Source of the DNA: Lachnospiraceae bacterium
Lineage (GTDB): Bacteria > Bacillota > Clostridia > Lachnospirales > Lachnospiraceae
Direction: 5' to 3'
Assembly (NCBI GenBank): GCA_024698715.1
Contig: JAILRA010000058.1
Location: 1 to 64,000 of the forward strand
Length of the DNA: 64,000 nucleotides
Below are positions 1-7,304 of the stretch, in pieces; position 1 is the first letter of the stretch; each line of letters opens with the position of its first letter. Made by a program: the position numbers and the translations under genes. The notes under the pieces were generated by a model. That model had not been told where the DNA came from, did no database searches, and worked only from the letters and a program-made list of their open reading frames with translations.

Positions 1-1
1 G

Positions 2-202
2 CTGATGCAAGGTATTAAAGTTACATCTTTGTCGAAAGGTGCTTTGCAAGACACAGATTTGTTGGTACCTAAATCTATTGACGAGCAAGCCAAGATTGGA
101 GAGTTTTTTTCAAAACTTGATAACATTATCACCCTTCAACAGCGTAAGTTTGATGAACTTAAGGAACTGAAAAAAGGATTATTACAACAGATGTTTATAT
201 AA
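2..202 (+). CDS. hsdS: Type I restriction-modification specificity subunit HsdS, 3' end only
   Basis: The C-terminal 66 or so residues of a specificity subunit that enters from the left edge; hsdR and hsdM are presumably further left. The visible part has the conserved end-of-TRD signature EQAKIGEFFSKLDNIITLQQ followed by the coiled-coil tail that contacts HsdM (KFDELKELKKGLLQQMF). The same signature occurs twice in the oppositely oriented hsdS cassette at 1150-2268. At DNA level the shared block is an inverted repeat (119-149 against 1764-1794), so this copy is probably the expressed member of an invertible pair. An ATG at position 5 is internal, not a start. Confidence 0.85.
   Translation: MMQGIKVTSLSKGALQDTDLLVPKSIDEQAKIGEFFSKLDNIITLQQRKFDELKELKKGLLQQMFI
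119..149. repeat. Inverted repeat arm shared by the two hsdS genes
   Basis: Positions 119-149 match the reverse complement of 1764-1794 at 30 of 31 bases (the exception is 125 against 1788). A shorter version of the same block lies at 1195-1212 near the 3' end of the silent hsdS. The block encodes the DNLITLQQRK helix at a domain boundary. Recombination between the arms would invert about 1.6 kb including the recombinase gene and exchange hsdS halves. Confidence 0.85.
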
Positions 203-229
203 AAAACAGTGTAAGCCCCAAGAAATCAA

Positions 230-1156
230 TTAGTTAAGACTTGAAAGTGATCTCATTACAAGATCGACATCACGATTCTCTAGTTCACGAATAATATGCA
301 GATATGTTTTCTGTGTTGTGGTCATACTTGAATGACCGAGGCGCTGAGCCACGCTTGCAATTGATACACCGGCAAAAAGTAAGAGAGAAGCGTGGGTGTG
401 TCTAAGCCCGTGAACTGAAATAACAGGAATGTCCATGTTTTTGCAATGACGAGATAGAATGTCATTTATAGTTGAATTGTAGACATTTCCATTAATAAAT
501 ATAGGTACTTCCGGCGGAAGATTTCTTGTTAATTCGGAGAACTGGATGATTAATTGCCAATCGATCTGGATTTTTCGCATGGAAGACTTATTTTTTGTTT
601 GTGCAAATCCGGTTTTGCTTTTGTAATCCCATGTTTTATTAATCGTAAGCATCTGATGAGAAAAGTCAAAATCGGATGGAGTAACTGCTAATGCTTCTGA
701 AAAACGCATTCCAGTCTTAGCAATTAACAAAATCAACCAATCCCAGTTAACTTCAGGACCAAGGTCTAAATCTGAAAGAAGTTTATGCAATTCAAACTGA
801 TTAAGATATTTTGTTTTTTTGACACGAGGAATCTTCCCCTTAATTATTGCTTTTCTAGTGGGATCGCGATCGATTAGTCCATCATCTACCGCATCAAGTA
901 CAGCTCCTTTTAATTGATGGTGAAAATCAAGGGTAGTTTGCCTTTCATGATACATAGCATAATCATTTAGCAGTTTTTGATAAGTTATTCTAGTTACATC
1001 TTTCAGCTTCAGATTAGGAGCAAGTTTTTTTAACCAAGCAAGTGTAAGCAAGTATTTATCCATTGTTGGCTTACGTATGGCTCCTTCTTTGTACACTTTT
1101 ATCCAAGTTTCATAATAAGCCCAGAAGAAATCTAGGCTGTTAAAACTACTTAACAT
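230..1156 (-). CDS. Tyrosine recombinase of the hsdS inversion locus
   Basis: A 308-residue phage-type integrase with an N-terminal SAM-like core-binding domain (about residues 10-100) and a C-terminal catalytic domain. The catalytic set is visible: Arg in TGMRFSEAL (about residue 150), HGLRHTH, LGHSS and the tyrosine in KTYLH near the C-terminus. It lies between the expressed hsdS end and the silent hsdS on the opposite strand, the position of CreX/PsrA-type recombinases in phase-variable type I loci of streptococci and other Firmicutes. Its ATG overlaps the stop of the silent hsdS by 7 bp. The likely job is inversion across the hsdS repeats. Movement of a larger element is less likely, because a separate Xis/Int pair serves that purpose at 6963-8549. 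Confidence 0.85.
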   Translation of the reverse strand: MLSSFNSLDFFWAYYETWIKVYKEGAIRKPTMDKYLLTLAWLKKLAPNLKLKDVTRITYQKLLNDYAMYHERQTTLDFHHQLKGAVLDAVDDGLIDRDPTRKAIIKGKIPRVKKTKYLNQFELHKLLSDLDLGPEVNWDWLILLIAKTGMRFSEALAVTPSDFDFSHQMLTINKTWDYKSKTGFAQTKNKSSMRKIQIDWQLIIQFSELTRNLPPEVPIFINGNVYNSTINDILSRHCKNMDIPVISVHGLRHTHASLLLFAGVSIASVAQRLGHSSMTTTQKTYLHIIRELENRDVDLVMRSLSSLN

Positions 1157-2268
1157 ATATTTATTGGCCTCCTATTTTTAAAGTGGGACTCACACTGTTG
1201 AAGGGTGATAAGGTTGTCGAGACTTCTAAAATACTCCCCAATCTTACATTGTTCATCCTGTTCGGGAACCATAATCTCTTTAGCCAATAAATCATCTTTA
1301 GTGATTCCTTTTATCGCTGAACCTTGTACAATATGTAAATCATCCTGAAGTCGTTTATATAAAGAATAGCATGTAAATATGGGGTCAGTTTCCAAGTCCG
1401 CCAAAGATGTAAAATCTTGGCTTGTAGTATAAGCAAACGGAACGAAAACGAGCTTTCCTACACCCACATGTGTAACTACAGCGATAGAGTTTTGAGGAAC
1501 TAATTTAGTAGCTGATTTGTTTAACCCCAGCTCTGTAATTCTCTTGGGGATATTAAAATCAAACATTTCGTCTTCCTGAACATTTGAGGATTGAATCCAA
1601 GGAATATTTCCATCCCAATATTCTCCGACATTTGTTTTAGGTGTTCCTCCACCCAAGACATTTCTAGCTATCTCACCCAACTTACGCTGTTCCCATTCAT
1701 TAGTGAAAAAGTTATTATAAACTATAAAATCAATTGATTTTCTTTTTGGAATTATTTTAAAATACTTACGCTGTTGAAGGGTGATAAGGTTATCTATATT
1801 CAAGAAATATTCACCGATTTTGTTTTGTTCATCAAGTGAAGGAGAGTATTTCACAGGTATTTCTGCTAAGTCTCCAAGATAAATCCCTGGCTGAGCAGAT
1901 GTGGATTTTCTACTCTCAAGCTCCTTTTGAAATGTCAGGGTCTGTATTTCTGTATATAAAAACTCTGATAAAATATCTTCCTTTGGTCTTAAAAATGCAA
2001 CACTACGTTGAAAGGTTAATCCCTCAGACTTCTTTAATATAGCGGTTTCTCCAATGGAACCTACAATTGTAAGAAGAACATCTCCAGTTTTTAGAGCGAA
2101 GTTGGAATGTATCTTTTCGTATTCCTCCTGAGAAATCCTTCTATCAGTTTCATCCCATTTTATGGTTCCATCTTTTATATTTTTTGCACTCAACAATAAC
2201 GGTCCATCATCTGCATCAGCATGTGTTCCGTGAGTCCCATCCTTTAAAAACGATAATGACTCTCCCAA
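1150..2268 (-). CDS. hsdS: Silent hsdS cassette (type I specificity subunit, two target-recognition domains)
   Basis: Encodes two complete target recognition domains in tandem: TRD1 begins at EQRKLGESLSF and ends at NIDNLITLQQRK, TRD2 begins at NEWEQRKLGEIARN and ends at SLDNLITLQQ. The only in-frame start candidate is the TTG at 2268, which lies inside the conserved EQRKLGE motif. The frame stays open upstream only to 2307, where a TGA precedes it, and no ribosome-binding site is evident. The C-terminal HsdM-contact tail is also missing, since the frame ends in an unrelated CESHFKNRR sequence just past the repeat. I read it as a storage cassette expressed only after recombination with the hsdS at the left edge. 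A degenerate, non-functional paralogue is the alternative. Confidence 0.75.
   Translation of the reverse strand: MGESLSFLKDGTHGTHADADDGPLLLSAKNIKDGTIKWDETDRRISQEEYEKIHSNFALKTGDVLLTIVGSIGETAILKKSEGLTFQRSVAFLRPKEDILSEFLYTEIQTLTFQKELESRKSTSAQPGIYLGDLAEIPVKYSPSLDEQNKIGEYFLNIDNLITLQQRKYFKIIPKRKSIDFIVYNNFFTNEWEQRKLGEIARNVLGGGTPKTNVGEYWDGNIPWIQSSNVQEDEMFDFNIPKRITELGLNKSATKLVPQNSIAVVTHVGVGKLVFVPFAYTTSQDFTSLADLETDPIFTCYSLYKRLQDDLHIVQGSAIKGITKDDLLAKEIMVPEQDEQCKIGEYFRSLDNLITLQQCESHFKNRRPINIC
1682..1695. repeat. Direct repeat at the start of each TRD in the silent hsdS (second copy 2270-2283)
   Basis: The 14-mer TTACGCTGTTCCCA occurs at 1682-1695 and 2270-2283. Both encode the WEQRKLGE motif that opens each recognition domain. 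Together with the DNLITLQQ repeats it brackets every TRD with identical DNA, which would permit whole-domain exchange. Confidence 0.7.
1764..1794. repeat. Inverted repeat arm, partner of 119-149
   Basis: Reverse complement of 119-149 with one mismatch. It lies between TRD1 and TRD2 of the silent cassette, so inversion here would join the expressed N-terminal part to a new C-terminal recognition domain or the reverse. Confidence 0.85.
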
Positions 2269-2374
2269 TTTACGCTGTTCCCAATCTATAGTTAAATAGT
2301 TAAAAAATCAAATATAGATAAAGCTTTATTTTTCTCCAATGATTTCAAAAGTATATTTAATTATGAAAAAGGGA

Positions 2375-2403
2375 TTGACTTGTTCATTCCCTTTTGTTAT
2401 ATT
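2375..2403 (+). promoter_or_regulatory. Probable sigma-A promoter for the XRE/ImmA pair
   Basis: TTGACT (2375-2380), 17-bp spacer, TATATT (2398-2403). The region 2311-2633 is otherwise AT-rich with no convincing gene; the transcript would have a leader of about 220 nt. A second TTGACA at 2430 has no well-placed -10. Confidence 0.5.
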
Positions 2404-2633
2404 AATTATATCAACCTTATGGCTGACAGTTGACATTATCGTTAGGTTTGCAAAAAAGTATATTTAAAATTTTAACAATTAGAGCAAAATTATAAAAAAG
2501 AGTAATCTTGAATTATTAAACGAATGTGAATTTGAACACAAATTAAAGAATAAGAAGACACAAAAAGATCCCGGAAAACTATTTATCGAAAAAACGAGCA
2601 AAACTAAGAGAAGAAAAGAAAAGAGGACAAACC

Positions 2634-3044
2634 ATGAATCAAACCGTGAATGTTAACGAAATGAGCTTCGGCCAGTATATCGAGGCAAAGAGAAAAGGAC
2701 TAGAAAACCATCCATCCCTGCGTGCAACTGCTATGGCTATTGGTGTTTCTCCTCAGTTTTACAGTGAAGTTGAAAAAGATAAGAAAGGTGCTTTCAAACA
2801 GGATAGACTTGATGCTCTTGCATCTTTCCTAAAATTAAATGATGAAGAGAGTTCCTTATTTTATAAGAAAGCTGCTGCTTCAAGACAAAGAGGAGATTAT
2901 GCTATTCCATCAGATCTTCCTGAATATATAGTGGAGAGGAGCTATGTAGAACAGGCATTGAGATTAGCTAAAGAATTAGATGCGGGAGAAGAGGAATGGT
3001 TGCAGTTCGTAAAAGAAATGCAGAAGAAAAGAGAGGTAAAATAA
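2634..3044 (+). CDS. XRE-family helix-turn-helix regulator paired with an ImmA/IrrE peptidase
   Basis: A 136-residue protein with an HTH of the Cro/C1 type in the first 75 residues (helices around LRATAMAIGVSPQFYSEVEK) and a charged helical C-terminus. It starts 5 bp before its partner's frame ends and sits only 4 nt upstream of the metallopeptidase gene, so the two are co-transcribed. In the ImmR/ImmA pairs of ICEs and phages the HTH protein represses element genes until the peptidase cleaves it. By analogy it may control this element or defend the locus; its target is not visible. Confidence 0.75.
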   Translation: MNQTVNVNEMSFGQYIEAKRKGLENHPSLRATAMAIGVSPQFYSEVEKDKKGAFKQDRLDALASFLKLNDEESSLFYKKAAASRQRGDYAIPSDLPEYIVERSYVEQALRLAKELDAGEEEWLQFVKEMQKKREVK

Positions 3045-3048
3045 GCTT

Positions 3049-3840
3049 ATGCTGCAACTTAACTATCGTGTCAGAAATGATGGCGTTCCTATTTTAAAGA
3101 ACAAGAATATCGAGGACGATGCTGAATATATTTTGAGCCAATATGATGATACTCTTCTTACTAATCCGCATCCAATAGATGTTGAGGATTTTACCGAAAG
3201 ATTTTTGGGATATAATATTCATTTTGAAAATCTTTCGTTCAATGGATGTATTTGGGGAAGAATGGTATTTAATAATAGAAGGATTTTAGTTTATGATCCA
3301 GAAAAGAAGGACATAGCGTATCGTCCAATTGATGAGAATACTGTAGTGATTGATAATTCTCTTTTGGAAGCGCCAAACGAGTATGCATTTAGATCAACAA
3401 TGATTCATGAATGTGGACACGGATTATATCATTCACAAATATATAAGGAGAATGAGAATCAACTTTCATTTTTCCCTACTAATAATGATGAAAAGATTGC
3501 AATTACTGCGTGTCGATCGTCAGATGTTCAAGGCTCAGGCAAAAGAGAACTGATTACTAAACATGATTGGATAGAGCATCATGCAAAGTATTTCAGTGCA
3601 GCGATACTTATGCCGAGACCCGCAATGCATATTGTGTGTTATGATAAAAAATTGAGAGATAATAAATTTTTATCTCCGGAAATGAAGTTGGATTTACTTA
3701 CAGAAAGAGTGTCCGATACATTCAATGTATCGCCTGCATCAGCGAGAATAAGAATAAATCAATTAGGATATGGGATTGATAATATTAAACAGAGGAAGTT
3801 ATTTACGTTTGAAAATGATGAAACAGTTTATTCTATTTAG
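3049..3840 (+). CDS. ImmA/IrrE-family metallo-endopeptidase
   Basis: 263 residues containing the zinc-binding HExxH-like motif HECGHGLYHS around residue 121 and a second conserved region, HHAKYFSAAILMP, typical of the IrrE/ImmA peptidase domain. The N-terminal 100 residues match the usual lead-in that packs against the catalytic site. It directly follows an XRE regulator, the standard partner and likely substrate. The C-terminal part (FNVSPASARIRINQLGYG) resembles the helix that follows the catalytic domain in this family. The ATG at 3049 follows GAGAGGTAAAATAAGCTT, a workable ribosome-binding site. Confidence 0.85.
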   Translation: MLQLNYRVRNDGVPILKNKNIEDDAEYILSQYDDTLLTNPHPIDVEDFTERFLGYNIHFENLSFNGCIWGRMVFNNRRILVYDPEKKDIAYRPIDENTVVIDNSLLEAPNEYAFRSTMIHECGHGLYHSQIYKENENQLSFFPTNNDEKIAITACRSSDVQGSGKRELITKHDWIEHHAKYFSAAILMPRPAMHIVCYDKKLRDNKFLSPEMKLDLLTERVSDTFNVSPASARIRINQLGYGIDNIKQRKLFTFENDETVYSI

Positions 3841-3847
3841 TATTTAA

Positions 3848-3870
3848 GCACCCTGTTAGATACAGGGTGC
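3848..3870 (+). terminator. Hairpin after the ImmA-like gene
   Basis: A perfect 9-bp stem, GCACCCTGT/ACAGGGTGC, with a 5-nt loop, 8 nt after the stop. Only a short mixed A/T run follows, so intrinsic termination may be weak. Confidence 0.55.
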
Positions 3871-3949
3871 AAATTTATAAAAAGCATGTCAACCATAAGG
3901 ATGATAGTACTATTCAGACCAAAGAAAACAATAGTCTACAAAAAAACCA

Positions 3950-3978
3950 TTGACAAGTTAGTCGGACTGATGTATTCT
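3950..3978 (+). promoter_or_regulatory. Probable promoter of the 4010-5154 gene pair
   Basis: TTGACA (3950-3955), 17-bp spacer, TATTCT (3973-3978), then AAAGGAGGAAAT as a strong ribosome-binding site before the ATG at 4010. An interrupted palindrome (ACTATT...AATAGT) lies just upstream at about 3909-3935 and could be an operator. Confidence 0.55.
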
Positions 3979-4009
3979 TTGGTTAAGCAAACAAAGGAGG
4001 AAATAAAAA

Positions 4010-4960
4010 ATGTTTTTCTTTTTTGATGAAGAGACAACGGAAACAGGGCCGAAGGTATATAGGGTAAAAACTCTGGAAGACTGTAAAGATGCTGTTGATA
4101 ACATTAAACGATTAAAGGACGAATATGATTTTACTTCTAAGATGAAGGAGGATCATGAAGAGGAATTAAAATCTTTAATGGAAGCAATTAAAGAACAAGA
4201 AAAGCAACTTCATGAGTTTAGCATAAAATATGATTATAACAGTCAAAGGTTACGCGACAATATTGAATTACTTTTGAAAAAAAATAATATACAAACAAAT
4301 ACTCTTGAAGCAATATTGGAGTTTAGCGCCGGGTATATTTCTAGGACTTTGGGAAAAGATGCGAAAAAGAAACTTTCTATTGATGCTGCTTGTAAAATAG
4401 CAAATCTTTTTGAAGTAAATGTCGATGATATGTTAAATTCAGACCTAACAGAACCATCAAAAGATTTGAAAAAAGTATTGAAATTTTTAGACACTCTTAA
4501 AGAAGATGTTGATATGGATAGGTCTCACTGGAAAAAAATTGATCCTAAGCCTTCTTCGGAAACAAGTTTGTTTTATCGAGAAGTTGATGGGAAGACGGTA
4601 TACATGCCGTCAAAAATCAGTTCAATTCTTAAGGAAATAGAAGATATTCGAGTGCTTGATACTAAGATTGGAAAACTGTATTTGGTAAGAGGACTTGGAA
4701 TTATCGAAGATGTTCAATACGAATTGTATCAATTTGATGAAGAAAATTATAAAAGTAATATTGGAACAGAATATGAAAACAAGTTTCCTTTAAATATTAT
4801 GATAGACACATTTACGGAAGAAACTGGATTGCTAAACAAGTATTGTGAAAAGCTATATAAAACAATTAAGACGCATGAAAGTGATTTCGAACTTGATAGT
4901 AATACCCGTCACTTGATTGATAAGTTTATGGGAACTTTTGAAGGAGGTAGATTGTTTTAA
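4010..4960 (+). CDS. Coiled-coil protein with a central XRE-like HTH
   Basis: 316 residues. Residues 25-75 are charged heptad-like sequence predicted to coil. Residues about 80-150 read as an XRE-type HTH (IELLLKKNNIQTNTLEAILE, then GYISRTLGKDAKKKLSIDAA, then IANLFEVNVDDML), the layout of a Cro/C1 domain with its following dimer helix. The C-terminal 150 residues are unrecognised and hydrophilic with no membrane segment. It is transcribed together with the 64-residue gene that starts on its last base. Probable accessory-element regulator; the C-terminal part may sense a ligand, but nothing in the sequence says which. Confidence 0.6.
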   Translation: MFFFFDEETTETGPKVYRVKTLEDCKDAVDNIKRLKDEYDFTSKMKEDHEEELKSLMEAIKEQEKQLHEFSIKYDYNSQRLRDNIELLLKKNNIQTNTLEAILEFSAGYISRTLGKDAKKKLSIDAACKIANLFEVNVDDMLNSDLTEPSKDLKKVLKFLDTLKEDVDMDRSHWKKIDPKPSSETSLFYREVDGKTVYMPSKISSILKEIEDIRVLDTKIGKLYLVRGLGIIEDVQYELYQFDEENYKSNIGTEYENKFPLNIMIDTFTEETGLLNKYCEKLYKTIKTHESDFELDSNTRHLIDKFMGTFEGGRLF

Positions 4961-5154
4961 TGGAAGAAAAGAAAATATACACACCAAATCGCTTGGTCAT
5001 TTGTTCTGTGAAAACTGATTCATTTGGTAATAAAATTCTTCATCGCAAGAATGGTAAGCGAGAAGATGATATATCGTTGACGCAATTTCTACAGCAGGTG
5101 TTCAGCGATGAAAATGATGATAATGAAAATAATTGTTGTAGCGTAGAGGCATAG
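4960..5154 (+). CDS. Small hypothetical protein
   Basis: 64 residues, not recognised. The ATG overlaps the stop of the preceding gene (TAATG), so it is translationally coupled to it. The N-terminus is basic (IYTPNRLVICSVKT) and the C-terminus very acidic (SDENDDNENNCCSVEA) with a Cys-Cys pair. Its translation from a tight two-gene unit with good upstream signals argues that it is real. Confidence 0.5.
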   Translation: MEEKKIYTPNRLVICSVKTDSFGNKILHRKNGKREDDISLTQFLQQVFSDENDDNENNCCSVEA

Positions 5155-5204
5155 TTGCAGCACATTACGTGTCTCGATATGTTTCGAATAATAAAAATTT
5201 TACT

Positions 5205-5299
5205 ATTGCTTGGACGAGCTGGTTCTACCCAATATGGGTTAGCGACAAAGCCGGAGCGGGAATTTTAGATACTTATCTGAAATTTCTGCTCCGTTTTTT
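5205..5299 (+). ncRNA. Possible structured leader or small RNA ending in a terminator
   Basis: The 188-bp gap between 5154 and 5343 has no gene, but 5205-5250 holds a GC-richer block with a small hairpin (CTACCC AATAT GGGTTAG) directly followed by a long hairpin with a T-run. The combination looks like an attenuator or a short RNA gene upstream of 5343. I do not recognise a riboswitch class. Confidence 0.3.
5252..5299 (+). terminator. Rho-independent terminator
   Basis: A stem of about 20 bp, CGGAGCGGGAATTTTAGATA against TATCTGAAATTTCTGCTCCG with a few mismatches or wobbles, a very short loop, then TTTTTT at 5294-5299. Confidence 0.8.
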
Positions 5300-5342
5300 A
5301 TAGATTTTCAATTAAAAATTTAAGTAAACAGGAGGAAAGAAA

Positions 5343-5663
5343 ATGATTTTTATTTGTTACGAAGAACAGGCTGAGTGGATGTCAGATTATGCAAATTGCG
5401 AATATGAGGAAGCAATTGAATTTCTTGAAATTCAACAAGATTATTATGATGAAATTGGCTTGAATGTTTATCCTTGGGAAGAGGATTTTGGAGTTTCGAT
5501 TAGATCCGACATAGTAGTTAAAGAGGATGATATGGCTAAATATATTGACATACATTCTTCTTTATCTATTGAAACAATTGATGAGTTGCTTGTGGCTGAT
5601 GTTGAATATTTGAAATTTGTTGGAGTTATACAGAAGGAGGAATATAAAGGTGGGTTATCGTAG
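5343..5663 (+). CDS. Acidic hypothetical protein of the mobile element
   Basis: 106 residues, rich in Glu, Asp and Tyr, with no membrane segment or known motif that I recognise. AGGAGGAAAGAAA precedes the ATG with good spacing. It sits 44 nt after a strong terminator and overlaps the next, cysteine-rich gene by 14 bp. The strong negative charge would suit a DNA mimic or anti-restriction protein, but there is no sequence motif to support that. Confidence 0.5.
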   Translation: MIFICYEEQAEWMSDYANCEYEEAIEFLEIQQDYYDEIGLNVYPWEEDFGVSIRSDIVVKEDDMAKYIDIHSSLSIETIDELLVADVEYLKFVGVIQKEEYKGGLS

Positions 5664-5823
5664 GATTTATTGTCAAGAAAGTTGTTGCCCGTATAATAAA
5701 AAGCATTGCTGCTTGGGAGAGATAACTATAAGTACAATAAATATCGATCCCAATGTAATGACAAGGAACAAATGTAAATATAAGAAAAGTAAATATGTTA
5801 TTGGTAAACCTAATATAAAATAG
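5650..5823 (+). CDS. Small cysteine-rich protein, GTG start
   Basis: 57 residues with five cysteines in the first half (YCQESCCPYNKKHCC) and one later, a spacing that could bind zinc or form a small redox/metal knuckle. The GTG at 5650 is chosen because AGAAGGAGG ends 9 nt before it. An in-frame ATG at 5617 has no such site and would overlap the upstream gene more. The C-terminus is basic. Function unknown; small Cys-rich proteins of this kind occur in clostridial conjugative elements. Confidence 0.5.
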   Translation: MGYRRIYCQESCCPYNKKHCCLGEITISTINIDPNVMTRNKCKYKKSKYVIGKPNIK

Positions 5824-5846
5824 ATTTTTTGTACAAGTGAAAGATG

Positions 5847-5931
5847 CCTCTTCGAAGCGCATGAATCATAAAACTAATAAGACTTCCAAAGGAGTTTTAT
5901 GACATTATGATGCGTTTCGGAGAGGTTTTTT
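5847..5931 (+). terminator. Long hairpin terminator
   Basis: Arms CCTCTTCGAAGCGCATGAAT... and ...ATGATGCGTTTCGGAGAGG pair over most of 29 bp, with an additional inner AAAACT/AGTTTT pairing, followed by TTTTTTATT. It separates the small-gene cluster from the HTH/sigma/Xis module. Confidence 0.8.
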
Positions 5932-6037
5932 ATTATTGATATTTTTTGAAAATATTTTTCAAAGCGGAAATTAGACTTCCGGTTTGACATATAAGGTATA
6001 GGAAATAAAACGGCAAGAGCCAGAAAGGAGGGAAGCG

Positions 6038-6367
6038 GTGAGCAAACGAGAGCCTAAAGCATACCGTCAAAAGCGAATATATGAAATCGTACGTGAACGC
6101 GGACATGTTACATGCTCTTGTTTGGCTTCTGAACTTCATGTCACGGAAAGGACGATCAGAAGTGACATAGAAGAACTTAGCTGCGAGTACCCTATAGAAA
6201 CAGTTTCTGGCAATGGTGGTGGAATTAGACTGCAGGAAGGTTTCACATTATTAAAATTGGCTCATTCGCCTAAAGAAATTGCTGTTTTGAATAAATACAA
6301 ACAATTTGCGGACTGCCCCGAAGATTTGGCCATATTCGAAAGCATGATTCGTAAATGCATCTTTTGA
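6038..6367 (+). CDS. HTH_11/DeoR-like regulator of the mobile element
   Basis: 109 residues with GTG start preceded by AGAAAGGAGGGAAGC. Residues 10-60 form a DeoR/HTH_11-type winged helix (RQKRIYEIVRERGHVTCSCL, then ELHVTERTIRSDIEEL), with a glycine-rich wing GNGGGIRLQ. The remaining residues lack any sugar-binding domain, so it is a stand-alone DNA-binding protein. Short proteins like this usually precede the sigma-like and Xis/Int genes in clostridial Tn916-type elements. Confidence 0.65.
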   Translation: MSKREPKAYRQKRIYEIVRERGHVTCSCLASELHVTERTIRSDIEELSCEYPIETVSGNGGGIRLQEGFTLLKLAHSPKEIAVLNKYKQFADCPEDLAIFESMIRKCIF

Positions 6368-6388
6368 TTACAAAAGGAGGAAATAAAC

Positions 6389-6949
6389 ATGGTAATCAAT
6401 AATACAAATATTATCAATATTTATAAGGATGCAAATCCTCAAGAGCGTTTTGAAATCATGATGAATAGATATTGTGATTTTGAAAAGTCAATCGCGATTG
6501 CAGAGAAAACTGTTCAATATATGATTAAGTCTGAGTTTGAACGTCTGAGTAGTCGGAACTTAGATGCTTTGGGCGAACGTATAAAAACATCAAAACTGGG
6601 TGACAGGACGGCTAATGAGGCTATTTCGAACGTTATGCTCGAAGAATCGTTTACAAAAGGAGTTCTTGATCCTTCGCTAATAAAAGGTTTTTCTAAGGAC
6701 AAAGAAATTATTGAAGGCTTTCGAACAGCACGTGCGATGAGACTTGATTTTGAACTTTTAAGAGAATTGATAAAAAATCTTTCGGATGAAGAGTACAAAA
6801 TCATGAAAATGCGCTTTGAAGAGAATAAACTCTGCAAGGAAATTGCTTATGATGTTGGCTTGAAAGAGGATACAGTTCGTAAAAAAATAACACAAATAAC
6901 GGTGAAATTAAAAGAACAAATCTTGTTTTATTTAGAAATGAATCTGTAG
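6389..6949 (+). CDS. Sigma-70 region 4-like protein of the mobile element
   Basis: 186 residues. The C-terminal 60 residues (LSDEEYKIMKMRFEENKLCK, EIAYDVGLKEDTVRKKITQI) match the region-4 HTH of ECF-type sigma factors, while the N-terminal part lacks a clear region 2. It is probably a transcription activator of element genes and not a full sigma factor, as in the RNA-polymerase-sigma-like ORFs next to xis in Tn916-family elements. AAAGGAGGAAATAAAC precedes the ATG, and xis begins 13 nt after its stop. Confidence 0.65.
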   Translation: MVINNTNIINIYKDANPQERFEIMMNRYCDFEKSIAIAEKTVQYMIKSEFERLSSRNLDALGERIKTSKLGDRTANEAISNVMLEESFTKGVLDPSLIKGFSKDKEIIEGFRTARAMRLDFELLRELIKNLSDEEYKIMKMRFEENKLCKEIAYDVGLKEDTVRKKITQITVKLKEQILFYLEMNL

Positions 6950-6962
6950 GAGGAAAAGAAAA

Positions 6963-7175
6963 ATGCCACTTAAGAAAAATGATCAGAAAGTTATGATAGA
7001 AAATAAATTAGCACTTACTATTCCGGAAGCTGCAGAGCTTTCGAATATAGGTCAGAACAAAATATCGAATTTGCTTCGATTACCTAACTGCCCCTTTGTT
7101 TTATATGTAGGGACGAGAAAATTGGTTAAAAGGAAGGAATTCGAAGCATTTATAAGTTCACGTACGGAAATATAG
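6963..7175 (+). CDS. xis: Excisionase of the Tn916 type
   Basis: 70 residues of the helix-turn-helix/MerR-like excisionase fold: LTIPEAAELSNIGQNKISNL followed by RKLVKRKEFEAFI, as in Tn916 Xis. It bends DNA at the element ends and directs Int toward excision. AGGAGGAAAAGAAA precedes the ATG. A terminator-like hairpin separates it from int, so their relative expression may be tuned. Confidence 0.8.
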   Translation: MPLKKNDQKVMIENKLALTIPEAAELSNIGQNKISNLLRLPNCPFVLYVGTRKLVKRKEFEAFISSRTEI

Positions 7176-7238
7176 TTTGGTATTTATATAGGTAATATTT
7201 ACTTATATTAATGTATATCGAAAATTATTGAGAATTAT

Positions 7239-7281
7239 AGGGCTTGATGATATAATGAAACAGTTGTATCGAGCCCTTTTT
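7239..7281 (+). terminator. Hairpin between xis and int
   Basis: AGGGCTTGAT (7239-7248) pairs with ATCGAGCCCT (7268-7277) with one G-T pair, followed by TTTTTCG. It could attenuate int transcription arriving from upstream. Confidence 0.65.
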
Positions 7282-7304
7282 CGTTAAAGAAGGAGGGAAC
7301 CGAT

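Noticed and set aside
2430..2458. Second promoter (TTGACA at 2430)
   Set aside because: No -10-like hexamer at 16-18 bp distance; TATATT lies too far away.
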